DNA of 64,000 nt, from NCBI RefSeq assembly GCF_000725805.1, contig NZ_JOFT01000014.1, positions 124,001 to 188,000 on the forward strand, in the 5' to 3' direction. The notes below the pieces were generated by a model. The model was given only the letters and a program-made list of their open reading frames with translations. It searched no databases and was not told the DNA's origin. The position numbers were made by a program, and so were the translations under genes. Each line of letters starts with the position of its first letter. Position 1 is the stretch's first letter. Shown piece by piece: positions 15,495-24,569 of the stretch. The stretch is from Streptomyces xanthophaeus (GTDB lineage: Bacteria > Actinomycetota > Actinomycetes > Streptomycetales > Streptomycetaceae).

Positions 15495-17543
15495 ATGGAA
15501 GAGCCGCGTCGCCTCGGCGGCCGGTACGAGCTGAGCCACGTGCTCGGCCGTGGTGGCATGGCCGAGGTCTACCTCGCCCACGACACCCGGCTCGGCCGTA
15601 CCGTCGCCGTCAAGACCCTGCGCGCCGACCTCGCCCGCGACCCGTCCTTCCAGGCCCGGTTCCGCCGCGAGGCCCAGTCGGCCGCATCGCTGAACCATCC
15701 GGCGATCGTCGCTGTCTACGACACCGGCGAGGACTACGTCGACAACATCTCCATCCCTTACATCGTGATGGAGTACGTCGACGGCTCCACCTTGCGCGAG
15801 CTCCTGCACTCCGGCCGCAAGCTGCTGCCCGAGCGCACCCTGGAGATGTGCATCGGCATCCTCCAGGCGCTGGAGTACTCCCACCGCGCCGGCATCGTCC
15901 ACCGTGACATCAAGCCGGCCAACGTCATGCTCACCCGTACCGGCCAGGTCAAGGTCATGGACTTCGGCATCGCCCGCGCCATGGGCGACTCCGGCATGAC
16001 CATGACGCAGACCGCCGCCGTCATCGGCACGGCGCAGTACCTCTCCCCCGAGCAGGCCAAGGGCGAGCAGGTCGACGCGCGCTCCGACCTGTACTCCGCG
16101 GGCTGCCTGCTGTACGAGCTCCTCAGCGTCCGGCCCCCGTTCGTCGGCGACTCCCCCGTGGCCGTCGCCTACCAGCACGTACGGGAAGAGCCGCAGCCGC
16201 CGTCGAACTTCGACTCCGAGATCACGCCCGAGATGGACGCCATCGTCCTCAAGGCCCTGGTCAAGGACCCCGACTACCGTTACCAGTCCGCCGACGAGAT
16301 GCGGGCCGACATCGAGGCCTGCCTCGACGGCCAGCCCGTCGCCGCCACCGCCTCCATGGGCGCGGCCGGCTACGGCTACCCCGACCAGGGCCACGGCTAC
16401 GGACACCAGGGCTACGACCAGCCCACCACCGCCCTGCGCACGGCCGACTCCGGCCAGACCTCGATGATGCCGCCCATGCCCCCCGGCGACGGCGGGTACG
16501 GGTACGGCGACCAGGGCCACGGCGGCTACGACCAGGGCCCGCACCGGCGGCAGAAGAAGAGCAAGGCCTCCACGATCCTGCTCGTGGCCGCCGGCATCCT
16601 CGTCCTCGTCGGCGCGATCCTCATCGGCCGCTCCCTCTTCAGCGGGAACGCCGACAACCGGCCCGCCGTGCCCAAGTTCGTCGGCCAGACCCTCGAACAG
16701 GCGCAGAAGAGCGGCGACAACGTCGGGATCAAGGTCGAGAAGGAAGCCGACGTCGCCTGCAAGGGCCAGCCCAAGGGCAACATCTGCTCGCAGTCCCCGG
16801 AGGCCGGCACCAAGGTCGACGAGGGCTCCTCGGTCAAGGTGAAGGTCTCCTCGGGCTCGCCCAAGGTCTCGGTCATCGACGTGCTGAACCTCAAGTACGA
16901 AGAGGCGGAGAAGGCCCTGAAGGACAAGGGCTTCCAGGTCGACCGCAAGCTCCAGGAGTCCGAGCGCACCCCGGGCACCGTCTTCGACCAGAACCCCAAG
17001 AGCGGCAGCGAGGCGGAAGAGGGCTCCCTCGTCACGCTGACCGTCGCCAAGGAGCAGTCGAAGGCACAGGTCCCGGACCTGATGGGCAAGACGAAGGAGC
17101 AGGCGTCCAAGCTGCTCACCGACGCCAAGCTCAAGCTGGGCAGCACCACCGAGACCGAGTCCCCCGGGGCCACGCCCAAGACGGTCATCGCGCAGCAGTT
17201 CGCCGCGGGCGAGCAGCTCGAGGTGGGCAAGACGGTCAACATCACGATCGCCAAGGCCGCGCAGCAGGTCCAGGTGCCGAACCTGGGTGGCAAGACCGTC
17301 GCCCAGGCCAAGCAGGAACTGACCGCCAAGGGTCTGGTCTTCGGCCGGGTCGTCACCGGCCCCACGGACGACAACGCGATCGTCGTCCTGTCCGACCCGG
17401 CCGCAGGCCAGCCGATCGCCACCGGAGGGACGGTCAACGTCACCACCTTCGGCGGCGGCGGCCAGCAGGACGGCGGCAACAACAACGGCGGCAACAACGG
17501 CGGAGGCTTCTTCGGAGGCCTGACCGGCGGCCGCGGCCGCTGA
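15495..17543 (+). CDS. pknB: PASTA-domain Ser/Thr protein kinase (PknB type)
   Basis: A 682-aa receptor kinase. The N-terminal kinase domain (about residues 11-275) has the P-loop GRGGMAEVY, Lys in VAVKTL, catalytic HRDIKPAN, MDFG and APE-equivalent SPEQAKGE. A Gly/Tyr/Gln linker precedes one membrane helix (about residue 360-380; ILLVAAGILVLVGAILIG). Four outside PASTA repeats follow, starting at VPKFVGQTLEQA, VIDVLNLKYEEA, VPDLMGKTKEQA and VPNLGGKTVAQA, then an Asn/Gly-rich tail. PASTA domains sense muropeptides or lipid II. The 206-bp gap before it probably holds its own promoter. ATG 15495 chosen for the kinase N-terminus; the upstream in-frame start lacks conservation. Confidence 0.95.
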   Translation: MEEPRRLGGRYELSHVLGRGGMAEVYLAHDTRLGRTVAVKTLRADLARDPSFQARFRREAQSAASLNHPAIVAVYDTGEDYVDNISIPYIVMEYVDGSTLRELLHSGRKLLPERTLEMCIGILQALEYSHRAGIVHRDIKPANVMLTRTGQVKVMDFGIARAMGDSGMTMTQTAAVIGTAQYLSPEQAKGEQVDARSDLYSAGCLLYELLSVRPPFVGDSPVAVAYQHVREEPQPPSNFDSEITPEMDAIVLKALVKDPDYRYQSADEMRADIEACLDGQPVAATASMGAAGYGYPDQGHGYGHQGYDQPTTALRTADSGQTSMMPPMPPGDGGYGYGDQGHGGYDQGPHRRQKKSKASTILLVAAGILVLVGAILIGRSLFSGNADNRPAVPKFVGQTLEQAQKSGDNVGIKVEKEADVACKGQPKGNICSQSPEAGTKVDEGSSVKVKVSSGSPKVSVIDVLNLKYEEAEKALKDKGFQVDRKLQESERTPGTVFDQNPKSGSEAEEGSLVTLTVAKEQSKAQVPDLMGKTKEQASKLLTDAKLKLGSTTETESPGATPKTVIAQQFAAGEQLEVGKTVNITIAKAAQQVQVPNLGGKTVAQAKQELTAKGLVFGRVVTGPTDDNAIVVLSDPAAGQPIATGGTVNVTTFGGGGQQDGGNNNGGNNGGGFFGGLTGGRGR

Positions 17544-17557
17544 CGCTCGTCCCGCAG

Positions 17558-17600
17558 ACGCGGAAGGCCCGGCACCCCTGGGGTGCCGGGCCTTCCGCGT
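17558..17600. terminator. Bidirectional terminator between pknB and sortase gene
   Basis: A 20-bp-arm perfect inverted repeat starting ACGCGGAAGGCCCGGCACCC with a 3-nt loop, between converging genes. Confidence 0.9.
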
Positions 17601-17653
17601 TCGGCGGTACAGCGGCCTCCAGGGGCCTTCCGCGGCCCCTGTGGCAGGTGTGG

Positions 17654-18388
17654 TCAGCGCAGTTCCGGGGGCAGCGTGCGCTGCGCGTCCACCTTGTCGG
17701 TCCGTACGAGCTCGCCCCACACGATGTAGCGGTACTTCGAGGTGTACACCGGGGTGCAGGTCGTCAGCGTGATGTAGCGCCCCGGAGCGGTCTTGCCCGA
17801 CTCCTTCGGGACCGGGTTGATCACGTCCACGTTGTACTTGGAGGTCTGGCGCAGCTCGGCGAAGACCTTGTAGACGTACCAGGTGTCCCGGGTCTCGAAG
17901 ACGATCGCGTCGCCGTTCTTCACCTTGTCGATGTTGTGGAACTTCGCGCCGTGCCCGTCCCGGTGCGCGGCGAGGGAGAAGTTCCCCTTCTCGTCCCAGG
18001 GCAGCGCCGACTTCACCGGCTCCGTGTAGTAGCCCGCGACGCCGTCGTTGAGGACCTCCGGCGACGTGCCCGGCTTGACCAGCACCTCGCCGTTCTTCAT
18101 GGCCGGCACGTGCAGGAAGCCGACCCCGTCCTTGGTGTCCAGGGCCCCCGGCTGGGCGGGCTCGGAGGAGCCGGGGGAGGGGGTCTGCCACTGCTGGCGG
18201 ATCTCGTCGCCCCGGGCCGATGCCTGCCGGTCGGCGAGCACGTTCGTCCACCACAGGGAGTAGGCCACGAAGAGGCCCAGCACGAGGCCCACCGTGATCA
18301 GGACCTCGCCCAGCAGGCTCAGGAACCCGGCGAGCACACTGCGGTGGGGAGGCGGCGCGGCGGCGCGGCGGCGGCGGGCACGAGACAC
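17654..18388 (-). CDS. srtE: Class E sortase (srtE2-like)
   Basis: A 244-aa membrane-anchored class E sortase, which joins LAXTG-type surface proteins to peptidoglycan. A basic N-terminus and one helix (about residues 20-45) precede the catalytic domain. The triad is visible: His in SLAAHRDGHG, Cys in YITLTTCTP, and Arg in KYRYIVWGEL. Position next to the PASTA kinase matches S. coelicolor SCO3849 (SrtE2) from memory. GTG 18388 is the start, with GAAGGA upstream. It lies 22 bp downstream of the next sortase gene in one leftward cluster. No LAXTG substrate is encoded in the window. Confidence 0.93.
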   Translation of the reverse strand: MSRARRRRAAAPPPHRSVLAGFLSLLGEVLITVGLVLGLFVAYSLWWTNVLADRQASARGDEIRQQWQTPSPGSSEPAQPGALDTKDGVGFLHVPAMKNGEVLVKPGTSPEVLNDGVAGYYTEPVKSALPWDEKGNFSLAAHRDGHGAKFHNIDKVKNGDAIVFETRDTWYVYKVFAELRQTSKYNVDVINPVPKESGKTAPGRYITLTTCTPVYTSKYRYIVWGELVRTDKVDAQRTLPPELR

Positions 18389-18410
18389 TGCTGATTCGTC
18401 CTTCGGGCGG

Positions 18411-19238
18411 CTACGGGCTGTCCAGCGCGGGCGGAGGGCCCTGGCTGCGGGGGCGTTCGTCGGTCATCCTGCCCCATACGATCATCCGATAGGTGCTGGT
18501 GAACTCGGGGGTGCAGGTCGTCAGCGTGATGTACCGGCCGGGGGACGTGAAACCGGAACCCTCCGGAACCGGCTTGATCACCGCCACGTTGGTCGGCGGG
18601 GTCTGCGCCAGCGACGAGGTCATCTCGTAGGTGTAGTAGGCGTCCCGGGTCTCGACCACCACGGGGTCCCCCGGCACCAGCCGGTTGATGAAGCGGAAGG
18701 GCTCGCCGTGCGTGTTGCGGTGTCCCGCCACCGCGAAGTTGCCCTGCGGGTCCGAGGGCATCGCGGTCTTCAGCGCACCTTCGCCGTAGTGCCCGACCAT
18801 CCCCCGGTCCAGCACCTTCGGCTTGCTGATGCCCTCCGCGACAGGCACCTTCACGTCCAGCTTCGGGATGTGCAGGATCGCGAAGCCCTGCCCCGGCTCG
18901 AACGCAGACACCGGCGGAGCGGCCGCGCCGCCGCCGCTCGTGTCCCGCTGCCAGGTCTGCTCCAGCGATCCGGCCGCCCCGTCGGCCGTCCGCTGCGCCA
19001 GGAGGTTCGTGTACCAGAGCTGGTAGGCCACGAACAGCAGCATCACCAGGCCCAGGGTGATGAACAGCTCACCGCCCAGGCGGCTCGCGACGACCAGTGG
19101 TCCGCCCGACGCCGGCCGCCTGCGGCGCCGGCCGCCCCGCCTGCGCGCCGCCCTGGCAGCCTGCTTCGCGGCCTCCTGGGCCGCCCTGCGCCGCGCGGCC
19201 CGGCCCTGGGTGGGCGCGGACGGCGCGACCGCCGTCAC
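18411..19238 (-). CDS. srtE: Class E sortase (srtE1-like)
   Basis: A 275-aa sortase with an Ala/Arg-rich cytoplasmic lead (first about 45 residues), one membrane helix (about 55-75) and a class E catalytic domain. His is in AVAGHRNTHGEPFRF, Cys in YITLTTCTPEF and Arg in TYRMIVWGRM. By position it matches the main housekeeping SrtE1 (SCO3850, from memory), required with SrtE2 for chaplin display and aerial growth. Its GTG overlaps the pabA stop by 4 bp, so a folate gene and a sortase are translationally coupled. Confidence 0.93.
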   Translation of the reverse strand: MTAVAPSAPTQGRAARRRAAQEAAKQAARAARRRGGRRRRRPASGGPLVVASRLGGELFITLGLVMLLFVAYQLWYTNLLAQRTADGAAGSLEQTWQRDTSGGGAAAPPVSAFEPGQGFAILHIPKLDVKVPVAEGISKPKVLDRGMVGHYGEGALKTAMPSDPQGNFAVAGHRNTHGEPFRFINRLVPGDPVVVETRDAYYTYEMTSSLAQTPPTNVAVIKPVPEGSGFTSPGRYITLTTCTPEFTSTYRMIVWGRMTDERPRSQGPPPALDSP

Positions 19239-19873
19239 GCGACGGCCTTGCCCACCACCGGGGCCAGCCCCACCGAGCGGTCCACGGCACCCGCGTCACC
19301 GCAGCGCACCAGCCAGTTCGCGAGCATCCGGTGACCCCATTCGGTCAGCACCGACTCGGGGTGGAACTGCACGCCTTCCACGTCGTGCTCCCGGTGGCGC
19401 AGCCCCATGATGATCCCGTCCTCGGTCCGCGCCGTGACCTCCAGCGCGTCCGGGAGGGTCAGGGGCTCGGCCGCCAGGGAGTGGTAGCGGGTCGCGGTGA
19501 AGGGCGAGGGCAGTCCCTCGAAGACCCCCAGCCCCTCGTGCACCACCGGCGAGGTCTTGCCGTGGAGCAGTTCGGGGGCCCGGCCCACGACCCCGCCGTA
19601 CGCGACCGCCATCGACTGCATGCCGAGGCAGACGCCGAAGACCGGAACGCCCGTCTGCGCGCAGTGCCGGACCATGTCGACGCAGACGCCCGCCTCCTCC
19701 GGGGTACCCGGGCCGGGGGAGAGCAGGACCCCGTCGAAGCCGTCCTGCGCGTGCGCGAGCTCCACCTCGTCGTTGCGCAGCACCTCGCATTCGGCGCCGA
19801 GCTGGTAGAGGTACTGGACCAGGTTGAAGACAAAGCTGTCGTAGTTGTCCACAACCAGAATGCGCGCGCTCAC
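19235..19873 (-). CDS. pabA: Aminodeoxychorismate/anthranilate synthase glutamine amidotransferase (component II)
   Basis: A class I glutamine amidotransferase of 212 aa that supplies ammonia to a chorismate-binding partner for p-aminobenzoate (folate) or anthranilate (tryptophan) synthesis. It has the oxyanion strand LLSPGPGTPEEAG, nucleophile Cys in GVCLGMQS and the His-x-Glu pair in VQFHPESVLTEWG. No pabB or trpE is nearby, so which pathway it serves cannot be told and it may serve both. GTG 19873 gives the canonical RILVVDNYDSFVFNLVQYL start and overlaps the preceding gene by 4 bp. Confidence 0.93.
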   Translation of the reverse strand: MSARILVVDNYDSFVFNLVQYLYQLGAECEVLRNDEVELAHAQDGFDGVLLSPGPGTPEEAGVCVDMVRHCAQTGVPVFGVCLGMQSMAVAYGGVVGRAPELLHGKTSPVVHEGLGVFEGLPSPFTATRYHSLAAEPLTLPDALEVTARTEDGIIMGLRHREHDVEGVQFHPESVLTEWGHRMLANWLVRCGDAGAVDRSVGLAPVVGKAVA

Positions 19874-20046
19874 GGAGTGACTCCCGATCCCTCGTCCACC
19901 GTCACATCGTTGAACGGAAGGAGCGGCTCGGCCCACGGGAAGACGTACTGGAACAGTACGAACACCACCCCGAGGACCAGTACGAGTGAGATCAGCGCGC
20001 GGACCCACGCGTTTCCCGGCAGATGCCGCCAGATCCAGCCGTACAT
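19870..20046 (-). CDS. 58-aa single-pass membrane protein
   Basis: A small protein starting MYGWIWRHLPGNAW with one strongly hydrophobic helix (about residues 18-38, ALISLVLVLGVVFVLFQYV) and an acidic outside-type tail. It is conserved in streptomycetes at this place as far as recalled, but has no assigned function. The ATG at 20046 follows AAGGGAAACAGACGG. Its stop overlaps the pabA GTG by 4 bp, which supports it being translated. Being between two sortase genes hints at a cell-envelope role; this is inference. Confidence 0.75.
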   Translation of the reverse strand: MYGWIWRHLPGNAWVRALISLVLVLGVVFVLFQYVFPWAEPLLPFNDVTVDEGSGVTP

Positions 20047-20135
20047 TCCGTCTGTTTCCCTTTTCGTCCACGATCGTTCCCGCACCGCAGGGGCGGTACG
20101 CGAACAGACTAAAGGCAGCGGCCCGACCAGGGGGG

Positions 20136-20897
20136 TCAGCTCGGCAAACCCTCAGGTCTGCCCTGCGCCGCAGGCCGGGTGGCGGTCAGCTCCGCCCAGA
20201 CGACCAGCCGGTGGCTGTGGCCCCATTCGGGATCGCAGGTGGTCAGCGTCAGGTAGCGGCCGGGCGTCGTGAAGGGCGATCTGGCCGGCACCGGGTCGAC
20301 CACGGCGACGTCGGTCGGCAGGGTGCGCAGCGGGCCGCCCCGGATCGTGTACGTGTACCAGGTGTCCGCGTCCTTGAGGATCACCTCGTCGCCGGTCCGC
20401 AGCCGGGGAAAGTCCTTGAAGGGGTCTCCGTAGGTCCGCCGGTGGCCCGCGACCGCGAAGTTCCCGGTGGCGCCGAGCCGGGCGGTGCCCTCGTAGTGGC
20501 CCAGGCCCTTCTTCAGCAGCTCGGTGCCCGTGCCCTGAAGGACCGGCTTGTTCCAGTCCTTCCCGAAGCGCGGGACGTACATCTCGGCGAAGGCCCGGCC
20601 CGCCGGGTAGGCCTCCGGTTCCGGCGCGGGCTGGGGCTGCGGCTGCGCCTCGGGCCGGGTGGGGGGCGGCTGCGGGGCGGCCGCGGGCGCCGCCGCCGAC
20701 CAGCCGTCGCGCAGGCGCTCCATCTCCCCGTCCATGGCCCGGTCAGCCTTGACCCCGGTCCACAGCAGGACGTACGCCACGAACAGCACGATCAGCGTGC
20801 CCGCCGTCAGGCACACCTCGCTGAACGTCCGTACCACCAGGCGCAGTACGACGTCAGGACGGACGTGGTCAGGGCGTGGGCGCCACCGGCTTCGCAT
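20136..20897 (-). CDS. Class E sortase, third copy
   Basis: A 253-aa sortase with a membrane helix (about residues 28-50, LTAGTLIVLFVAYVLLW) and a long Pro/Gln/Ala spacer (about 70-100) before the catalytic domain. The triad appears as His in AVAGHRRTYGDPFKDF, Cys in YLTLTTCDPEWG and Arg in SHRLVVWAEL. It differs from its two neighbours in the TLTTCDP versus TLTTCTP motif and may have another substrate set. Its ATG lies 29 bp inside the end of the DUF881 gene, so the two are coupled. Confidence 0.92.
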   Translation of the reverse strand: MRSRWRPRPDHVRPDVVLRLVVRTFSEVCLTAGTLIVLFVAYVLLWTGVKADRAMDGEMERLRDGWSAAAPAAAPQPPPTRPEAQPQPQPAPEPEAYPAGRAFAEMYVPRFGKDWNKPVLQGTGTELLKKGLGHYEGTARLGATGNFAVAGHRRTYGDPFKDFPRLRTGDEVILKDADTWYTYTIRGGPLRTLPTDVAVVDPVPARSPFTTPGRYLTLTTCDPEWGHSHRLVVWAELTATRPAAQGRPEGLPS

Positions 20898-21642
20898 AGT
20901 GGAGGTCCACTGTGCCGGAGTAGCCGGGAAGTGTCAGCGCCTTGTGCTCGTCCACTTTCCAGCCGAGGCCGTACGCGTTCACGTACAGCTGGTAGTTCTG
21001 CAGGGCCGGGGAGGCGGCGAGCGCCTTGCGCAGCACGCCCGGGTCGCCGACCGCCGAGATCTTGTACGGGGGCGAGTAGACCCGGCCCTGGAGGATCAGG
21101 GTGTTGCCCACGCAGCGCACGGCGCTGGTGGAGATGAGCCGCTGGTCCATGACCTGGATGCCCTGGGCACCGCCCTGCCAGAGCGCGTTCACCACGGCCT
21201 GGAGGTCCTGCTGGTGGATCACCAGGTCGTTCGGGTGCGGCTCGGGCACGTTGGGGATGCGGGCGGTGGCGTTCGGCGGCGCGTCGTTGAGGGTGACCGT
21301 CAGTCCTTTGCCCGACAGCTCCTCGGTGCCCGCGGCGGCGCGCAGGCCGGCCAGCTCGGCGTCCTCGGCCTTGGTCCGGCCGTCGTCGCGCTCGGCGAGG
21401 GTGTCCACCCGGCTGCGGACCGGCCCGAGGCTCTGCTCCAGCTCCGCGTTGCTCTGACTGCGCTCCTCGATGAGGTCGGACAGCTTCAGGAGTGACGCGT
21501 CCGTGCGGATGTTCGTACCCTTGGAGGTGTTGAAACTGGTGACGAAGATGAGGCCTGCCAGGGCGAAGACGGCGGCCGTCAGCAGCCGGACCGGTCTGGC
21601 ACGGCGACGGGGACCCGCGGAGGAGTCGTCGGAATTGCTCAA
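20869..21642 (-). CDS. DUF881 family membrane protein
   Basis: A protein of about 257 aa with an N-terminal membrane helix (LLTAAVFALAGLIFVTSFN), a coiled-coil stretch (LKLSDLIEERSQSNAELEQ and following) and the DUF881 domain (PHPNDLVIHQQDLQAVVNALW; GNTLILQGRVYSPPYKISA). The family is common beside crgA and cell-division genes in Gram-positives; its action is unknown. TTG 21642 is preferred because AAGGAGAAGG is 4-9 nt upstream; GTG 21666 is an in-frame alternative. It is divergent from crgA with a 91-bp shared promoter region containing TAGCGT as a -10 candidate on the minus strand. Confidence 0.88.
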   Translation of the reverse strand: MSNSDDSSAGPRRRARPVRLLTAAVFALAGLIFVTSFNTSKGTNIRTDASLLKLSDLIEERSQSNAELEQSLGPVRSRVDTLAERDDGRTKAEDAELAGLRAAAGTEELSGKGLTVTLNDAPPNATARIPNVPEPHPNDLVIHQQDLQAVVNALWQGGAQGIQVMDQRLISTSAVRCVGNTLILQGRVYSPPYKISAVGDPGVLRKALAASPALQNYQLYVNAYGLGWKVDEHKALTLPGYSGTVDLHYAKPVAPTP

Positions 21643-21733
21643 CGTACCCTTCTCCTTCAACGCCACAGGTCCACTACGCTAACGGACGCCCGGGGCAGGC
21701 AAGGTCCCCAGCGCATCGACAGGAGAGCCCCTC

Positions 21734-21988
21734 GTGCCGAAGTCACGTATCCGCAAGAAGGACGACTACACGCCGCCGCCGGCGAAGCAGGCGCAGACGA
21801 TCAGGCTGACGAACCGCAGCTGGGTCGCCCCGGTGATGCTGGCGTTCTTCCTCATCGGACTGGCCTGGATCGTCGTCTTCTACGTGACCGATACCCAGCT
21901 GCCCGTCGAGGCGCTGGGCAATTGGAACATCGTGGTCGGTTTCGGCTTCATCGCGGCGGGATTCGGCGTCTCCACGCAGTGGAAGTAG
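21734..21988 (+). CDS. crgA: Cell division protein CrgA
   Basis: CrgA is a small actinobacterial membrane protein that coordinates FtsZ-ring growth and sporulation septation. The 84-aa product starts [16 protein letters not shown], has two membrane helices (about residues 33-53 and 64-80) and ends FGVSTQWK, all family traits. GTG 21734 is preceded by AGGAGAG. It is transcribed alone to the right and meets the rhomboid gene, with a DnaA-box hairpin between their ends. Confidence 0.96.
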   Translation: MPKSRIRKKDDYTPPPAKQAQTIRLTNRSWVAPVMLAFFLIGLAWIVVFYVTDTQLPVEALGNWNIVVGFGFIAAGFGVSTQWK

Positions 21989-22020
21989 CAGTAACCGGTC
22001 TCTGACGGAAGCTCTCCCCA

Positions 22021-22080
22021 AGAGTTATCCACAGCGTCATCCACACCTGAGGAAAAGACAGAAGATCTGTGGATAACTCT
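22021..22080. repeat. DnaA-box inverted repeat between crgA and the rhomboid gene
   Basis: AGAGTTATCCACAG (22021-22034) is repeated in perfect inverse as CTGTGGATAACTCT (22067-22080). Each arm holds the 9-mer TTATCCACA, the classic high-affinity DnaA box. A third near-match, TCATCCACA, lies in the loop at 22037-22045. The 32-nt loop is unusually AT-rich for this genome. It could bind DnaA, and the arms could also form a terminator for the converging genes. Confidence 0.75.
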
Positions 22081-22103
22081 GTGGAGAGTTGACGCCGGTG
22101 TGA

Positions 22104-22985
22104 TCAGGTGAGTGCCGTGAGATCCGCCGTGCGGACCAGGATCACCGCGGTCACCAGCAGGAACACCACCACACAGGTGCCCCACTGCACGAGCGCCCGG
22201 TTCCTTCCTGCGGAAGGCCCGAGCATGCCCAGACCCACCAGCGCACCGGTGATCAGGCCGCCGACGTGGGCCTGCCAGGACACCGACAGCGACCCGCCGA
22301 GCGGCACGAAGGTCAGCACCAGCATCAGCGCGACCATGATCAGCACCGGCCGCATCTCGTACCGCAGGCGGCGGGCCAGCACCACGGTGGCGCCGAGCAG
22401 GCCGAAGACGGCCCCGGACGCACCGAGGGTCGGCGTGTTGGGCGCGGTCAGCAGATAGACGAGGGCGCTGCCGCCCAGGCCCGACAGCAGGTACACGGCG
22501 AGGTAGCGGGACCGGCCCAGCGCCGCCTCCAGCGGGCCGCCGATGACCCACAGGCCGATCATGTTGCCGATGATGTGCCACCAGTCGACGTGCAGGAACA
22601 CCGAGCTCAGCAGGCGGTAGTACTCGCCGGTGGCGACCCCTTCGACGGGGCGGCCGAGTTCCCGGTAGCGGCCGAGCAGCTCCAGATGGATCACGACGGC
22701 CGGGGCGAGCAGGCTCACGAAGAACACCGCGACGTTGATCGCGATCAGGATCTTGGTGACGAGCTGAGGGTCATCGGCGACCACCCCGCCCGCCAGGGTG
22801 CGCGGCGCATTGGCGACCGGACGGTGCCCGGTCCCCGACCCGTCCCGTACGCACTCGGGGCACTGGAAGCCCACCGACGCGCTGATCATGCACTGGGGGC
22901 AGATCGGGCGCTCGCAGCGCGTGCAGCTGATCCCCGTGTCACGGTCCGGGTGGCGGTAGCAGCGCGGCAGACGGTCGGTGTCCAT
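22104..22985 (-). CDS. Rhomboid family intramembrane serine protease
   Basis: A 293-aa protein joining an N-terminal B-box-like zinc finger (residues about 9-45; CTRC, CPQC and CPEC) to a rhomboid domain with six or more helices. The catalytic Ser lies in LGASGAVFGLLGA and the His in SWQAHVGGLITG; HxxxN-type stabilising residues occur in WWHIIGNMIGLW. It cleaves membrane proteins inside the bilayer; natural substrates in Streptomyces are unknown. ATG 22985 follows GAGGGGACCG. Confidence 0.94.
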   Translation of the reverse strand: MDTDRLPRCYRHPDRDTGISCTRCERPICPQCMISASVGFQCPECVRDGSGTGHRPVANAPRTLAGGVVADDPQLVTKILIAINVAVFFVSLLAPAVVIHLELLGRYRELGRPVEGVATGEYYRLLSSVFLHVDWWHIIGNMIGLWVIGGPLEAALGRSRYLAVYLLSGLGGSALVYLLTAPNTPTLGASGAVFGLLGATVVLARRLRYEMRPVLIMVALMLVLTFVPLGGSLSVSWQAHVGGLITGALVGLGMLGPSAGRNRALVQWGTCVVVFLLVTAVILVRTADLTALT

Positions 22986-23067
22986 CGGTCCCCTCGGTCA
23001 GGTCCGGTATGTATCCAGGACGGACGGGCAGGGCGGAAGGTTCCCGGCGGCCGGCCGGGCCGAGGGG

Positions 23068-23610
<543 letters not shown>

Positions 23611-23785
23611 GGATCTGCCTTCCATAGTCATCACTGTCGGTCCAGATCTTCCCACGGAGCGCAGCACGGCACAGAAAATCGTCCACCCGTATGCCCTGTC
23701 ACGCATGCCCGGTGGCGGTAGGGCAGGCATGATCCGACAAAGGGTGGAAAGGTGAACTGTGTCCGCCACCGAGGAGGAGGATCCC

Positions 23786-24490
23786 GTGACCGGCAAGGAC
23801 AGCGTGCGCCTGGCAGCCGAGAGCGCCAGGGAGAGTGTGAGGCACGCGGCGGAAGTGGTGGCGCCGTACGCAGAGTCCGCCAAGGATGCCGCGGTGCACT
23901 ACGCGCATGAGGCGAACGAGCGGCTGGCGCCCCGGGTGTCGTACGCGGCCAACGAGGCCGCACGGCAGGCGCGCACCACCTACGACTGCCACGTACACCC
24001 ACGGCTCAAGGCGGCGCGCACGCACGTGCCGCCGAATGTGGACCGGGCGGCGACGAAGGCGGTGAGGCAGACGCGCGAGGCGGCCCGGCAGGCGGCCGAG
24101 TACACGCAGCCGCGGATCGAGAGCGCGTTCGCGGCGGCTCAGCCGGTGGCCGAGGAGGCCGCGTCCCGCTCGACGGCCGCCTTCGCTGCGCTGCGCGGCC
24201 AGGTGACGCCCAAGGAGATCCAGCGCCTGGTGCGCCGTCACGAGCGGCGGGCCCGTACGGGCCGGGTGCTCAAGGCGGTGGCCCTGGTCGGGCTGGTGGC
24301 CGGCGGCGCGTTCGTGGTCTGGAAGTGGTGGGACCAGCAGTCGAACCCGGACTGGCTCGTCGAACCGCCGGCGGCCACCGAGCTGTCGGCGCACGACTCC
24401 GGACCGGCGAGCTTCGACGACGAGCTGGCGGAGAAGGAGCGCGAGGCGGACCCCGGGCCGGGATCTGCCACGGACGACAAGCAGTTCTGA
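23786..24490 (+). CDS. DUF5324 family membrane protein
   Basis: A 234-aa Streptomyces-type protein of unknown function. The first 170 residues are a long Ala/Arg/Glu-rich amphipathic helix with repeats such as AAEVVAPYAESAKDAA, AANEAARQAR and RAATKAVRQTREAARQAA, similar to apolipoprotein-like or YtxH-type helices that lie along membranes. One membrane helix follows (about 180-198), then a WKWWDQQSNPDWLVEP segment and an acidic tail. GTG 23786 has GAGGAGGA 4 nt upstream; an upstream GTG at 23759 is possible. A strong terminator follows. Confidence 0.85.
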   Translation: MTGKDSVRLAAESARESVRHAAEVVAPYAESAKDAAVHYAHEANERLAPRVSYAANEAARQARTTYDCHVHPRLKAARTHVPPNVDRAATKAVRQTREAARQAAEYTQPRIESAFAAAQPVAEEAASRSTAAFAALRGQVTPKEIQRLVRRHERRARTGRVLKAVALVGLVAGGAFVVWKWWDQQSNPDWLVEPPAATELSAHDSGPASFDDELAEKEREADPGPGSATDDKQF

Positions 24491-24499
24491 GGCTTGTGG

Positions 24500-24541
24500 A
24501 CGAAGGGGCCCGGATCCTGGAACGGATCCGGGCCCCTTCGT
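24500..24541 (+). terminator. Intrinsic terminator after the DUF5324 gene
   Basis: Perfect 18-bp arms (ACGAAGGGGCCCGGATCC) with loop TGGAAC, followed by CTTTCT. Confidence 0.9.
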
Positions 24542-24569
24542 CTTTCTCGCCCTGTCGGCTTCCGCCCTG

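Noticed and set aside
19845..19853. Perfect DnaA box TTGTCCACA in pabA
   Set aside because: It is made by the conserved codons of VVDNYDSF (GTGGACAAC) and stands alone, so coding constraint explains it.
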